64,000 nucleotides of DNA, from assembly GCF_018128245.1 (NCBI RefSeq), contig NZ_CP072378.1, positions 1,302,001 through 1,366,000 of the forward strand. Reading direction: 5' to 3'. The number at the start of each line of letters is the position of its first letter. The first letter of the stretch is position 1. The DNA comes from Leptotrichia sp. oral taxon 221 (GTDB lineage Bacteria > Fusobacteriota > Fusobacteriia > Fusobacteriales > Leptotrichiaceae). Of this stretch, positions 1-8,667 are shown piece after piece. The position numbers and the translations under genes were made by a program. Below the pieces are notes generated by a model. That model was not told the DNA's origin. It saw only the letters and a list, made by a program, of their open reading frames with translations, and made no database searches.

Positions 1-229
1 CTTCAGGTGATATAGTTTCTATATTACATCCAGTAGTATTTAATATATCGTTCAAATTTTCATCAACCATATTTTCTAATTGAGATATTATTTTATTCTT
101 CTCATTTTCAGAATTAATTTTAAAATTTTTTAATAAATCTTCAATAAATTGATTTGACAAAAGTAATTTTTTGAAATTGTTTTTTGAATTATTATCTTTC
201 ATTTCCTTGTTTAAAGTATTTTTATCCAT
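1..229 (-). CDS. Partial unknown protein (N-terminal 76 residues)
   Basis: A reading frame opens at an ATG at 229 and runs off the left edge without a stop. A strong Shine-Dalgarno (AAGGGGGA) lies just upstream. The visible part starts MDKNTLNKEMKDNN, is rich in Asn, Lys and Glu, and has no signal peptide or membrane segment, so it looks cytoplasmic and helical. I do not recognise a family. A weak promoter (CATAAT or TATAAC) may lie at about 255-270. It reads away from uvrA in the same direction. Confidence 0.6.
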   Translation of the reverse strand, partial: MDKNTLNKEMKDNNSKNNFKKLLLSNQFIEDLLKNFKINSENEKNKIISQLENMVDENLNDILNTTGCNIETISPE

Positions 230-442
230 AGTAAATTCCCCCTTTTTTATATAGTTATATTATGCCATATTTTATTCTTCGTTTAATATTATTTCCCATA
301 AAAAATAATAATTTTTTTATTCTATTACATAAGAAATCAATACTTTTTATTAGAAAATAAATTTAATATACATCACTTTCTTTTGTAATTATTTCATCTA
401 AACCACAATCATTCAAAAAATATGTATCATCTTTTTTAAACA

Positions 443-3268
443 CTACAAATACTTCTTTAAAAATTTCCCAGTCCAAGACCCTTCATTCTCTGCAATTTCT
501 TCAGGAGTCCCTTCTGCAATAATCTGTCCACCTTTGTAACCACCTTCAGGCCCTATATCAATAATGTGATCCGCAACTTTAATTACATCTAAATTATGCT
601 CAATTACTAAGACTGTATTCCCTTTATCAACCAATCTGTTTAACACTTCTAATAATTTTCTGATATCTTCAAAGTGAAGTCCTGTCGTAGGTTCGTCCAA
701 AATGTAAATGGTTTTTCCTCTTGACATTTTTGATAATTCAGTTGCAAGTTTTATACGTTGAGCTTCCCCTCCTGAAAGAGTTGTCGCAGGTTGTCCTAAT
801 TGAATGTAATTCATTCCTACATCCATCAATGTTTGCAGTTTTCTCTCAAGTGACGGAATATTTTTGAAAAATTCGTATGCTTCTTCAACTGTCATTTCTA
901 GCACATCTGCTATACTTTTGCCTTTGTACTGAACTTCCAGTGTTTCTCGATTGTATCGTTTTCCTTTACAAACTTCACATTCCACATAAACATCTGGTAA
1001 GAAATTCATTTCAATTTTATTAATTCCAGCACCGCTACACGCTTCACATCGTCCACCTTTTACATTAAATGAAAATCTTCCTTTCGTGTATCCACGCACT
1101 TTCGCATCGTTTGTCTGTGCAAATAAATCACGAATATCATCAAAAATTTTCGTATATGTCGCAGTATTCGATCTCGGCGTTCTCCCAATCGGCGACTGAT
1201 CAATGTCAATCACTTTTTCCAAGTTTTCAAGCCCGTCTATTCCACCATTTTCAAGCGGATATAATTTCCCTTTATTTAGCCTGTTGTGAAGCTCTGGAAA
1301 CAATGTCTGATTAATCAATGTCGACTTCCCACTTCCTGAAACTCCTGTCACGACCGTCAAAACTTCAAGAGGAATATGTGCAGTCACATTTTTCAAATTA
1401 TTTCCTTTTGCATTTTTCAAAACAATTTCTTTAGTCGCTTTTCTTCTTTTTTCAGGAACTTCAATTTTAATTTTTCCGTTCAAATATTGCGCTGTCAATG
1501 ATTTTTTATTTCTCATAACTTGTTTTGGCGTTCCTTGTGCTACAACCTTTCCTCCATTAATTCCAGCACCTGGACCTATGTCAATCAGATAATCCGCTTC
1601 TCTCATCGTATCTTCATCATGCTCTACAACAATCAAACTATTCCCAATATCACGCAAATCTTTCAAAGTCGCAAGTAACTTGTCATTATCCCTTTGATGA
1701 AGTCCAATACTCGGCTCGTCAAGCACATAAATCACGCCAGTAAGCCTACTTCCAATTTGAGTCGCAAGTCTAATTCTTTGAGATTCTCCACCAGACAGCG
1801 TTTTCGTCATTCTCGCAAGACTCAAGTAATCAAGTCCGACATTTATCATAAATTTTAGCCGTTCTTTTATTTCCTTCAAAATTTCAGCTGCAATCTGCAT
1901 TTGTTTTTCCGTAAGTTGAATTTTTTCATAAAAATCAAGTGCATCAACAACACTCACCTCAGTCAGGTCAATAATACTCTTATCATTTACCGTTATTGCC
2001 AATACAACATCTTTAAGCCGTTTCCCGTGACAAGTTTTACAAGTTCTCTCTGTCATATATTTTGCTTCCATCTCTTCTCTTGCTGATTCAGAAGCAGTTT
2101 CCTTGTATCTTCGTTCAATTCCATGCACAATCCCTTCAAATCCTCGTTTTCCATTATAGCTAAAACTGTCTCCGCTCCAAGAAAATTTAAATTGCTTATC
2201 ACTTCCATAAAAAATCACATCTTTTTCTTTTCGAGTCAATTTAGAAACCTTTTTATCCAAGTCGATTTTATGTGCCTTTGCCATCGCTATGAATAAATCC
2301 CAGTTCCAGCCCTTTTTAGTCGTCGCTCCTGGAAAAACAATTCCACCTTCATTAATTGACAAATTCTCATCAACAATTAATTTATTCTCGTCAACTTCCA
2401 ATCTCGAACCAAGCCCATTACAAACTTCACAAGCTCCATATGGTGCATTAAACGAAAAAAGTCTTGGCACAACATCTGGAAATACAACATCTGGATGGTC
2501 TGGACAAGAAAAATTCTCACTAAATTTGTTATCTTCTCCATTAATATTCACAATTATTTTTCCATCAGAAAGCTCACTCGCAGTTTCAATCGCCTCTGTC
2601 AATCGACTCAAAAACTCCTTATTATCCGCCTTAAACACAACCCTATCAACAACAACTTCAATATGATGTCTTTTATTCTTATCCAAAACAATTTCATCAC
2701 CCAAGTCAAGAATATCGCCATTCACTCGAACTCTTTGAAACCCTCTTTTCTGCAAATTCAAAAACAAATTTTTATGAGTTCCCTTTTTATCAATCACAAC
2801 TGGCGACAAAATTATCATTTTATCCTTTTCTTTTCTAGAACTCATCAAATTATCGACAATTTCCTGAATCGACTGTTTTTCCACTTTTCTATGACAAATC
2901 GGACAATGTGCCTCTCCAATATGTGCCCACAAAAGCCGCATATAGTCATAAATTTCAGTAGTTGTACCAACAGTCGAACGAGGATTTTTCGATACACTTT
3001 TCTGTTCAATCGAAATCGCAGGAGAAAGCCCTTCAATACTATCTAATTCAGGTTTCTTCATCTGCCCAATAAACATTCTCGCATAAGCCGACAAGCTCTC
3101 AACATACCTTCTCTGCCCTTCTGAATAAATCGTATCAAACGCAAGTGAAGACTTCCCACTCCCAGAAACCCCAGTAATTACAACCAGCTCATTTTTGGGA
3201 ATCTCAATATCAATATTTTGCAAATTATGCTCTCTAGCTCCAGTAATCTTTATTTTGTTGTCTTTCAT
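443..3268 (-). CDS. uvrA: UvrABC excinuclease subunit A
   Basis: UvrA is the DNA damage-recognition ATPase of nucleotide excision repair; it loads UvrB at lesions. The 941-residue protein has the two-ABC layout: Walker A GVSGSGKSS near the N-terminus and GVSGSGKST in the second half. It has two signatures (LSGGESQRIRLA, LSGGEAQRIKLA) and Walker B motifs VLDEPSIGL and ILDEPTTGL. Zinc-binding pairs include CPICHRK, CKTCHGK, CEACSGAG and CEVCKGK. An upstream in-frame TTG at 3277 is possible, but the ATG at 3268 puts the start at the usual family position (KIKITGAREHNLQNI). The gene stands alone; uvrC is about 5 kb away on the same strand and uvrB is not in the window. Confidence 0.97.
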   Translation of the reverse strand: MKDNKIKITGAREHNLQNIDIEIPKNELVVITGVSGSGKSSLAFDTIYSEGQRRYVESLSAYARMFIGQMKKPELDSIEGLSPAISIEQKSVSKNPRSTVGTTTEIYDYMRLLWAHIGEAHCPICHRKVEKQSIQEIVDNLMSSRKEKDKMIILSPVVIDKKGTHKNLFLNLQKRGFQRVRVNGDILDLGDEIVLDKNKRHHIEVVVDRVVFKADNKEFLSRLTEAIETASELSDGKIIVNINGEDNKFSENFSCPDHPDVVFPDVVPRLFSFNAPYGACEVCNGLGSRLEVDENKLIVDENLSINEGGIVFPGATTKKGWNWDLFIAMAKAHKIDLDKKVSKLTRKEKDVIFYGSDKQFKFSWSGDSFSYNGKRGFEGIVHGIERRYKETASESAREEMEAKYMTERTCKTCHGKRLKDVVLAITVNDKSIIDLTEVSVVDALDFYEKIQLTEKQMQIAAEILKEIKERLKFMINVGLDYLSLARMTKTLSGGESQRIRLATQIGSRLTGVIYVLDEPSIGLHQRDNDKLLATLKDLRDIGNSLIVVEHDEDTMREADYLIDIGPGAGINGGKVVAQGTPKQVMRNKKSLTAQYLNGKIKIEVPEKRRKATKEIVLKNAKGNNLKNVTAHIPLEVLTVVTGVSGSGKSTLINQTLFPELHNRLNKGKLYPLENGGIDGLENLEKVIDIDQSPIGRTPRSNTATYTKIFDDIRDLFAQTNDAKVRGYTKGRFSFNVKGGRCEACSGAGINKIEMNFLPDVYVECEVCKGKRYNRETLEVQYKGKSIADVLEMTVEEAYEFFKNIPSLERKLQTLMDVGMNYIQLGQPATTLSGGEAQRIKLATELSKMSRGKTIYILDEPTTGLHFEDIRKLLEVLNRLVDKGNTVLVIEHNLDVIKVADHIIDIGPEGGYKGGQIIAEGTPEEIAENEGSWTGKFLKKYL

Positions 3269-3370
3269 TCTCTTCAATGTTCCTCTCTAATTTTTCTCCT
3301 CAATTAACTTAAATCCCTCTAAATCAGCTTTTTTAAATTCTTCAATCAATTTTTTATTTTCAAAATTTTT

Positions 3371-3424
3371 ACAAAAAAAGCCTGTTCCATAAATTATTTA
3401 ACAATCTATGAAACAGATTTTTTT
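3371..3424 (-). terminator. Terminator of the transporter-bactofilin operon (bidirectional form)
   Basis: The arms CTGTTCCATA (3382-3391) and TATGAAACAG (3407-3416) form a 10-bp stem, continuous on the minus-strand RNA with one G-U pair. A T-run follows on both strands. It lies just downstream of the bactofilin gene. Its 3' arm resembles two other terminators in the window (11.6 kb and 63.7 kb). Confidence 0.75.
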
Positions 3425-3455
3425 CAATCACAATATTTTTACTAAAATACTTTCC

Positions 3456-3908
3456 TTATAATTCTTTATCTTCTAAAACTTCTACTTTTGGCTCATCCTT
3501 AACTAAAGCGACCTTCATTTTCTTACTTCCTTCAAACATTCCACCTTCCTGAATAACTAATGTTAATGAAGTAATATTCGATCGAACTTTTCCTTTTGAA
3601 CCAATTTCAACTTTATCAGCAACTATATCTCCAGAAACTTCTCCTTCGATAAGAACTGACTTTGCTGTAATATTCCCTTTAACTCTTCCTTCTGTTCCTA
3701 CATGAACTAAACTTCCAGCTTTAATATCACCTTCTAAAACTCCTTCAATTTGAAACATTGAATTTGTCTCAATTGTTCCTTTTATTGAAGTTTCCATTGA
3801 TATTACACTCACTCCATTTAAATCATCGTCTTCTGAAGTAACAGAACTTGAAGCCATAACCTCTCCATTTCTTTCTTTCACTTTTTTTGCATTATCAAAC
3901 AATCCCAT
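3456..3908 (-). CDS. Bactofilin (polymer-forming cytoskeletal protein)
   Basis: Bactofilins polymerise without nucleotide into filaments that scaffold envelope and cell-shape enzymes. The 150-residue protein has the short right-handed beta-helix core expected of the family, from about residue 42 to 130. It shows the repeating pattern SLVHVGTEGRVKGNI, SVLIEGEVSGDIVA, VEIGSKGKVRSNI. The tails are charged and disordered, and there is no signal peptide. It begins 23 bp after an ABC permease gene and is probably co-transcribed with it. The terminator follows directly. The function is taken from the family; its partner here is unknown. Confidence 0.9.
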   Translation of the reverse strand: MGLFDNAKKVKERNGEVMASSSVTSEDDDLNGVSVISMETSIKGTIETNSMFQIEGVLEGDIKAGSLVHVGTEGRVKGNITAKSVLIEGEVSGDIVADKVEIGSKGKVRSNITSLTLVIQEGGMFEGSKKMKVALVKDEPKVEVLEDKEL

Positions 3909-3931
3909 TTCTTAACCTCTTTCCTAAAATT

Positions 3932-4807
3932 TTATTTCTCATATGGCAATCCAGATGCTTTTGGTGCTCTTGATTTTCCTACAAATCCAACCAATGCTAA
4001 CAAAGTTAAAATATATGGTATCATTGTCAAAAATTCTTGTGGTATTGGCATTCTTGTAGCTTTTGCCATATCTGCAAACACTTGTCCAAACGCAAATAAT
4101 AGACTCGCCAAAATTGCACCTAGAGGATTCCATTTTCCAAAAATCATCGCTGCCATCGCAATATATCCTCTTCCTGCCGACATATTATTTGAAAATGACG
4201 GAAGTAACACAGCTGTTAAGTAAGCTCCTCCAAGCCCACCTAATGCTCCTGATAAAAGCACACTAATGTATCTAATTTTATAAACACTTATCCCAACTGT
4301 ATCTGCTGCCAATGGATGTTCCCCAACCGAACGAATTCTCAATCCTAAAACAGTTTTATACAATAAGAAATACATTGCAATTGCAAGTCCATAAACTACA
4401 ACTATCATTAACATTTGATTAGCAAGAGATGGATCACCTTTTGCATTTACTGCATTTGGTGTGCTTCCAGCCGTTTTATAAATTGCCTTTATCAAATACG
4501 ATGTTGTCGCTGCTGCAAACAAATTAATTGCTACCCCACTTATAATTTGATTTCCTTTTAAATTAATACTAATAAACGCATGAATCAATGAAATTAAAAT
4601 TCCTACAAATATTCCAGCAATTATTCCTAAATATGGATTACTAGTGGAAATATTTACGACTGCTGTTGCAAATGCTCCACTTAACATAATTCCTTCAAGA
4701 CCAATATTAACAACTCCACTTTTTTCAGAAATACACGCTCCAACAGATGTTATTAAAATTGGAGGTGCAATAATTATCGTCTGTTTCAATAAATATAATA
4801 TATCCAT
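3932..4807 (-). CDS. Nucleoside-type ABC transporter permease 2
   Basis: This is an inner-membrane permease of the BmpB/NupQ (YufQ) type that imports nucleosides or related bases with the ATPase and permease encoded upstream. The 291-residue protein is hydrophobic throughout, with about eight to ten predicted membrane segments. It has family motifs such as SVGACISEKSGVVNIGLEGIML near the N-terminus and LRIRSVGEHPLAADTVGI in the cytoplasmic loop. It follows the first permease by 42 bp. No substrate-binding lipoprotein of the Bmp family is adjacent, so specificity is not settled. Confidence 0.9.
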   Translation of the reverse strand: MDILYLLKQTIIIAPPILITSVGACISEKSGVVNIGLEGIMLSGAFATAVVNISTSNPYLGIIAGIFVGILISLIHAFISINLKGNQIISGVAINLFAAATTSYLIKAIYKTAGSTPNAVNAKGDPSLANQMLMIVVVYGLAIAMYFLLYKTVLGLRIRSVGEHPLAADTVGISVYKIRYISVLLSGALGGLGGAYLTAVLLPSFSNNMSAGRGYIAMAAMIFGKWNPLGAILASLLFAFGQVFADMAKATRMPIPQEFLTMIPYILTLLALVGFVGKSRAPKASGLPYEK

Positions 4808-4849
4808 TCTACTTTTCCCTTTCGTTTAATTTTTATTTATTTCTTATTT

Positions 4850-5917
4850 CTATTTTTCTTTTTTCTTAACTAAGAATTTAAATAAATTTTCTGATGCTAC
4901 AAAAATAATAATCAATGCTTGTATAATCGACACAATCTCTTTATCAATTTGATATCTTTGTTGTAACATTTGTCCTCCAACTTCAAGTGCCGCATAAAAT
5001 ATTGATGCAACCAATATTCCAAATGGATTATTTTTTCCTAACAATGCAACTGCTAATCCTGTAAATCCATAGTCTCCCATAATTCTATCTGTGTAAACGA
5101 ATTGTGCTGAACCTCCTAATACTCTTTCAGCCCCTCCAAGTCCTGCACACGCTCCAGCAATACCCATTGCTAAAAACATCATATTTCTAGGATTAATTCC
5201 TGCATTTTCAGAAACTGTTTCGCTATTTCCTACAGCTTTGATTTCATATCCTTTTTTAAAATATTTAAAGAAATAGTACACTCCAACTATTGTTAAAATT
5301 GCTATTATAAAACCTAAATTCAAGTTTTGTTTTGTAATTTTAGCAAACATTAATGGCAATCTCGAACCTACAAAAACTCTTGGAGATTGTGTATTTTGTG
5401 ATGCTGGATCTTTTAATGGTCCATTCAATAAAAAGTTTTGAAATTCAAAAATTATGTAATTTAACATTATCGTACTGATTACTTCACTTACTCCAAATTT
5501 TGATCTCAAAATTCCAGCTATTCCAGCCCACAAGAAACCAGCTATTATTGCAACTATAATTACTACAACAAAGTTTCCTAAAAAATAATTTTTAAAAGTT
5601 ACTGCCCAAAATGTCGCTGCTAATCCTCCAGCAATCATTTGACCTTGAGCTCCAATATTGAATAATCCTGCTTTAAAAGCTACCATCGCAGCCAATGCTG
5701 AAAATATCAGTGGTGTCGAAGTAAATAAAGTTTTTGCTAATCCACTTAAAAATGGTGAACGTGGTGAAGCTTGATAAAATGCTGCTTTCATCATATCTCC
5801 ATAAGCAAGAAACGGATTAACTCCTCTTGTCATCATTATTATCCCACCTATAATCATCGCAATAACTACTGCTAATATCGACGGAATAAATTCTTTTAGT
5901 TTTTGTTTATTAATCAT
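4850..5917 (-). CDS. Nucleoside-type ABC transporter permease 1
   Basis: This is the 355-residue inner-membrane permease of the NupP (YufP) type, partner of the permease downstream. The N-terminus has one membrane segment followed by MTRGVNPFLAYGDMMKAAF. Family motifs FKAGLFNIGAQGQM and FKKGYEIKAVGNSETVSENAGI are present. Its start overlaps the end of the ATPase gene by 8 bp, which suggests translational coupling and fixed stoichiometry. The family imports purine and pyrimidine nucleosides; the substrate cannot be read from the sequence. Confidence 0.9.
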   Translation of the reverse strand: MINKQKLKEFIPSILAVVIAMIIGGIIMMTRGVNPFLAYGDMMKAAFYQASPRSPFLSGLAKTLFTSTPLIFSALAAMVAFKAGLFNIGAQGQMIAGGLAATFWAVTFKNYFLGNFVVVIIVAIIAGFLWAGIAGILRSKFGVSEVISTIMLNYIIFEFQNFLLNGPLKDPASQNTQSPRVFVGSRLPLMFAKITKQNLNLGFIIAILTIVGVYYFFKYFKKGYEIKAVGNSETVSENAGINPRNMMFLAMGIAGACAGLGGAERVLGGSAQFVYTDRIMGDYGFTGLAVALLGKNNPFGILVASIFYAALEVGGQMLQQRYQIDKEIVSIIQALIIIFVASENLFKFLVKKKEK

Positions 5918-7430
5918 TTAATTTTCCTCCTGCCATCAATATTCCTATTTTTTCTGTCGTTGCATCTTTTCTATCCAAAATTCCTACAATTTTTCCAGAA
6001 TACATAACTGCTATTCTATCACTCAATGCCATAATTTCCGAAAGTTCAGCTGACACTACCATAATTGCCTTTTTCTTAGTTTTCTCATGCAAAATAGTAT
6101 TATGAATCATCTCAATAGCTCCTATATCAACTCCTCTAGTTGGCTGAGCTGCAATAATAAATTTATTTTCTCTCTCAAGTTCTCTCGCAACCACAACTTT
6201 TTGTTGGTTACCACCCGATAATCCACCAAATTTTATTTTTCCATCTTGTGGTCTAATATCGTATTTATCTATATATTCCTTTGTTTTTTTCTCAATCAAT
6301 CCATAATCCAATAAAGCCCCTTTAGAATACTGATCTTGTAATCCTAATGCCATATTTTCTTCCACAGTAAAATCATCGATTGTAGCTCTTTTATGTCTAT
6401 TTTCAGGAATATGAGCCAACCCTTTCTCTTTAACAATTTTCGGTGTTCTATTCTCTAATTCCTGTCCTGCAATTTCATACGTCCCACTTTCAACTTTCAT
6501 TAATCCAGCAAGTGCCTCAATCAACTCAGTTTGTCCATTACCTTCTACCCCAGCGATTCCCAACACTTCTCCTTCTCGAATCTCAAATGAAACTCCTTTA
6601 ACTTTCTCAATATTACTCTCATTTTTTACAACTAAATCTTTAACTTTTACAACAGGTTCTCCTAATTTCACATCAGGTCTCTCAACTTCAAATAATACAA
6701 CTCTTCCAACCATCAAGTTAGCAATTTTCTCTTTAGTCGCTTCTGAAGTTTTCAAATTCCCAACATCTTTTCCTCTTCTAATAACAGTAATATTATCTGA
6801 CAAGTCCAATACTTCCTGCAATTTATGTGATATGAATACAATTGTTTTCCCTTCTTTTATAAGGTTTCTCATAATTTCATATAATTCTTTTACTTCTTGA
6901 GGTGTCAAAACTGCACTTGGTTCATCAAATATCAATAATTCCGCACCTTTAAATAATATTTTTAAAATTTCAATTCTTTGTTGAATCCCAACTGATAAAT
7001 CTGAAACTTTCGCATCTGGATCAATATTCAATCCATATCTTTCTGAAACTTCTTTTACCTTTTTTCTAGCAGTTTTCAAATCAAAGAAAACCCCACATTG
7101 TCTAGGTTCAAACCCTAACACCATATTTTCCGCTACAGTCAATGTGTCCACCAACATAAAATGCTGATAAACCATTCCTATCCCAAGGTTTGCAGCTACT
7201 GTAGGTGTCGATATTGTCGTTTTTTCACCTTTATAGAAAATTTCTCCTGATGTTGGTGAATAAAGACCGTTTAGTATTTTCATCAGTGTAGATTTTCCTG
7301 CACCATTTTCTCCAACAATTGCATGGATCTCACCCTTTTTTATCTTCAGAGTAATATCATCATTCGCAACTATTTTCCCACCTAAAAACTCTTTCCTTAT
7401 ATTTTTCATCTCTAAAATATAGTCACTCAT
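5910..7430 (-). CDS. Nucleoside-type ABC transporter ATPase (double cassette)
   Basis: This 506-residue protein of the NupO (YufO) type energises the two permeases downstream. It has two ABC cassettes: Walker A GENGAGKST near residue 40, Walker B LLIFDEPSAVLTP near 165, and a degenerate second Walker A (GVEGNGQTE) with LSGGNQQKVVVARE in the C-terminal half, as is usual for sugar/nucleoside importers. The ATG at 7430 gives the family N-terminus but has only a weak nearby Shine-Dalgarno. A strong AAAGGAG lies at 7483-7489, separated from the start by a hairpin that would bring it to about 10 nt (see the separate entry). First gene of the transporter-bactofilin cluster. Confidence 0.93.
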   Translation of the reverse strand: MSDYILEMKNIRKEFLGGKIVANDDITLKIKKGEIHAIVGENGAGKSTLMKILNGLYSPTSGEIFYKGEKTTISTPTVAANLGIGMVYQHFMLVDTLTVAENMVLGFEPRQCGVFFDLKTARKKVKEVSERYGLNIDPDAKVSDLSVGIQQRIEILKILFKGAELLIFDEPSAVLTPQEVKELYEIMRNLIKEGKTIVFISHKLQEVLDLSDNITVIRRGKDVGNLKTSEATKEKIANLMVGRVVLFEVERPDVKLGEPVVKVKDLVVKNESNIEKVKGVSFEIREGEVLGIAGVEGNGQTELIEALAGLMKVESGTYEIAGQELENRTPKIVKEKGLAHIPENRHKRATIDDFTVEENMALGLQDQYSKGALLDYGLIEKKTKEYIDKYDIRPQDGKIKFGGLSGGNQQKVVVARELERENKFIIAAQPTRGVDIGAIEMIHNTILHEKTKKKAIMVVSAELSEIMALSDRIAVMYSGKIVGILDRKDATTEKIGILMAGGKLND

Positions 7431-7438
7431 ATTTTCTT

Positions 7439-7489
7439 GCTACTTAAATATATATTTTCGAATTACTAATTTACAGTAGCTTCTCCTTT
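7439..7489 (-). promoter_or_regulatory. Hairpin between a strong Shine-Dalgarno and the ATPase start
   Basis: On the mRNA the sequence AAAGGAG (7489-7483) is followed by a stem of GCTACT plus TAAAT (80-69 side) pairing with ATTTA plus AGTAGC (49-39 side). The stem has 11 bp, one bulged G and a 19-nt loop. Eight more bases lead to the ATG at 7430. Folded, GGAG sits about 10 nt from the ATG; unfolded, it is about 52 nt away. No start codon lies at a normal distance after AAAGGAG otherwise. Confidence 0.45.
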
Positions 7490-7548
7490 CTTTAAATTTA
7501 TCTAATTTAAAAGATTTATTTAACTAATTTTTTTTATGCAAATATTTC

Positions 7549-8565
7549 TTAAAAGAAATCTGATACATAATAGTTTGAACTGGTTCTTAATAAATCTAAA
7601 ATATTAGTTTCTAACATAACCACATCAATTTGATAATCTTTGTAATAATATTTCGGCTTTTCTCCATTTACAAAAACAACCGTATTATTTTCATTATATG
7701 TATAACCATGATACTCACTATTTTCTAAGACAAGCACTCTTCTTTTCAATTTCAATTTATTCTTCGCCAAACCTTCAATAATATCTTTTGGAAACCCAGT
7801 TATATAAAGATTATTGCTTACATCTGGAAAAATCGCTTGTTCTTCAATATTCTTTGAAATTACAATATCTTTGTCAAATTTATAAACTGAATCATCTTTA
7901 TACGTATCCAATCCCGCATCTTCATAAGTTTCTTTTATAAAATACTCCAACCGTTTTTTCTCAAAATTTTCCACAACTTCTTTTCTTCTAGTTTTTAATT
8001 CCGCAATCAAAAATTCTTTATCTAATTCGGAATAAACCAAATTCGCATCAAATCCTTTTCTATCCAGCAACTGATACAATACATAAATTTGTCTATTTAA
8101 ATATTCTTGGTCAGTCCCTGCGTATTGTGTCATCGTTACAGCTTTTGACATCCCAACTAATTGTTGACGATAATATTCATCCAACGATGAAGCTGGCATT
8201 TCCAAGATTTTTTCTTCTTCTGACAATTGATCATCCTTCAAATCCTGCATTTCATCATAAAACCTTTTTTCCAACAATAAAGAATATTTTTTATTGTTGT
8301 TAACTGTTTTCAAAAATTTATTAAAATCGTTATAAAATTTATTTTTTCCAAATAAATCTGTCGGATAATGAATTTGAAATATTTTTATCAAATATTTCCC
8401 AGGTATAACTTTTTTGTATTTTTCTTCACCTTTTATCGTTACTTTTATATCGTTAAACGAAGGTTTTTCCTCTTCTTTCCATCTTATCTCTTTTTTTATC
8501 TTGTCAAATAATGCAAAGTTTATCACACTTACACATATCATTAACAATAGAATTACTTTTTTCAC
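7549..8565 (-). CDS. Exported protein of unknown function
   Basis: The 338-residue protein starts at GTG (8565) behind GGGAGGAAAT. Its N-terminus, MKKVILLLMICVSVINFALF, is a signal peptide or a single anchor. The rest is soluble, charged and Lys/Glu/Tyr rich, with a helical middle (KRFYDEMQDLKDDQLSEEEK). No cysteine motif, lipobox or catalytic signature is apparent and I do not recognise a family. It lies between uvrC and the transporter ATPase on the same strand, 118 bp before the ATPase, and could be co-transcribed with either. Location in the periplasm or at the outer surface of the inner membrane is inferred from the signal. Confidence 0.7.
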   Translation of the reverse strand: MKKVILLLMICVSVINFALFDKIKKEIRWKEEEKPSFNDIKVTIKGEEKYKKVIPGKYLIKIFQIHYPTDLFGKNKFYNDFNKFLKTVNNNKKYSLLLEKRFYDEMQDLKDDQLSEEEKILEMPASSLDEYYRQQLVGMSKAVTMTQYAGTDQEYLNRQIYVLYQLLDRKGFDANLVYSELDKEFLIAELKTRRKEVVENFEKKRLEYFIKETYEDAGLDTYKDDSVYKFDKDIVISKNIEEQAIFPDVSNNLYITGFPKDIIEGLAKNKLKLKRRVLVLENSEYHGYTYNENNTVVFVNGEKPKYYYKDYQIDVVMLETNILDLLRTSSNYYVSDFF

Positions 8566-8667
8566 ATTTCCTCCCTTTTGCCTTTTTCAAAAGTTTTTTC
8601 AACATTTTATCTTAAAAATATAATAACATTAATCACATTCAAAGTAAAGTTAAAATCTAAAATTTTT

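Noticed and set aside
2289-3046. Plus-strand open frames opposite uvrA
   Set aside because: They lie antisense to conserved uvrA sequence, have no ribosome sites and no recognisable motifs. The same holds for other antisense frames across the window.
7439-7489. Purine or other riboswitch before the nucleoside transporter
   Set aside because: I looked for the purine riboswitch core and found none; only a simple hairpin is present.
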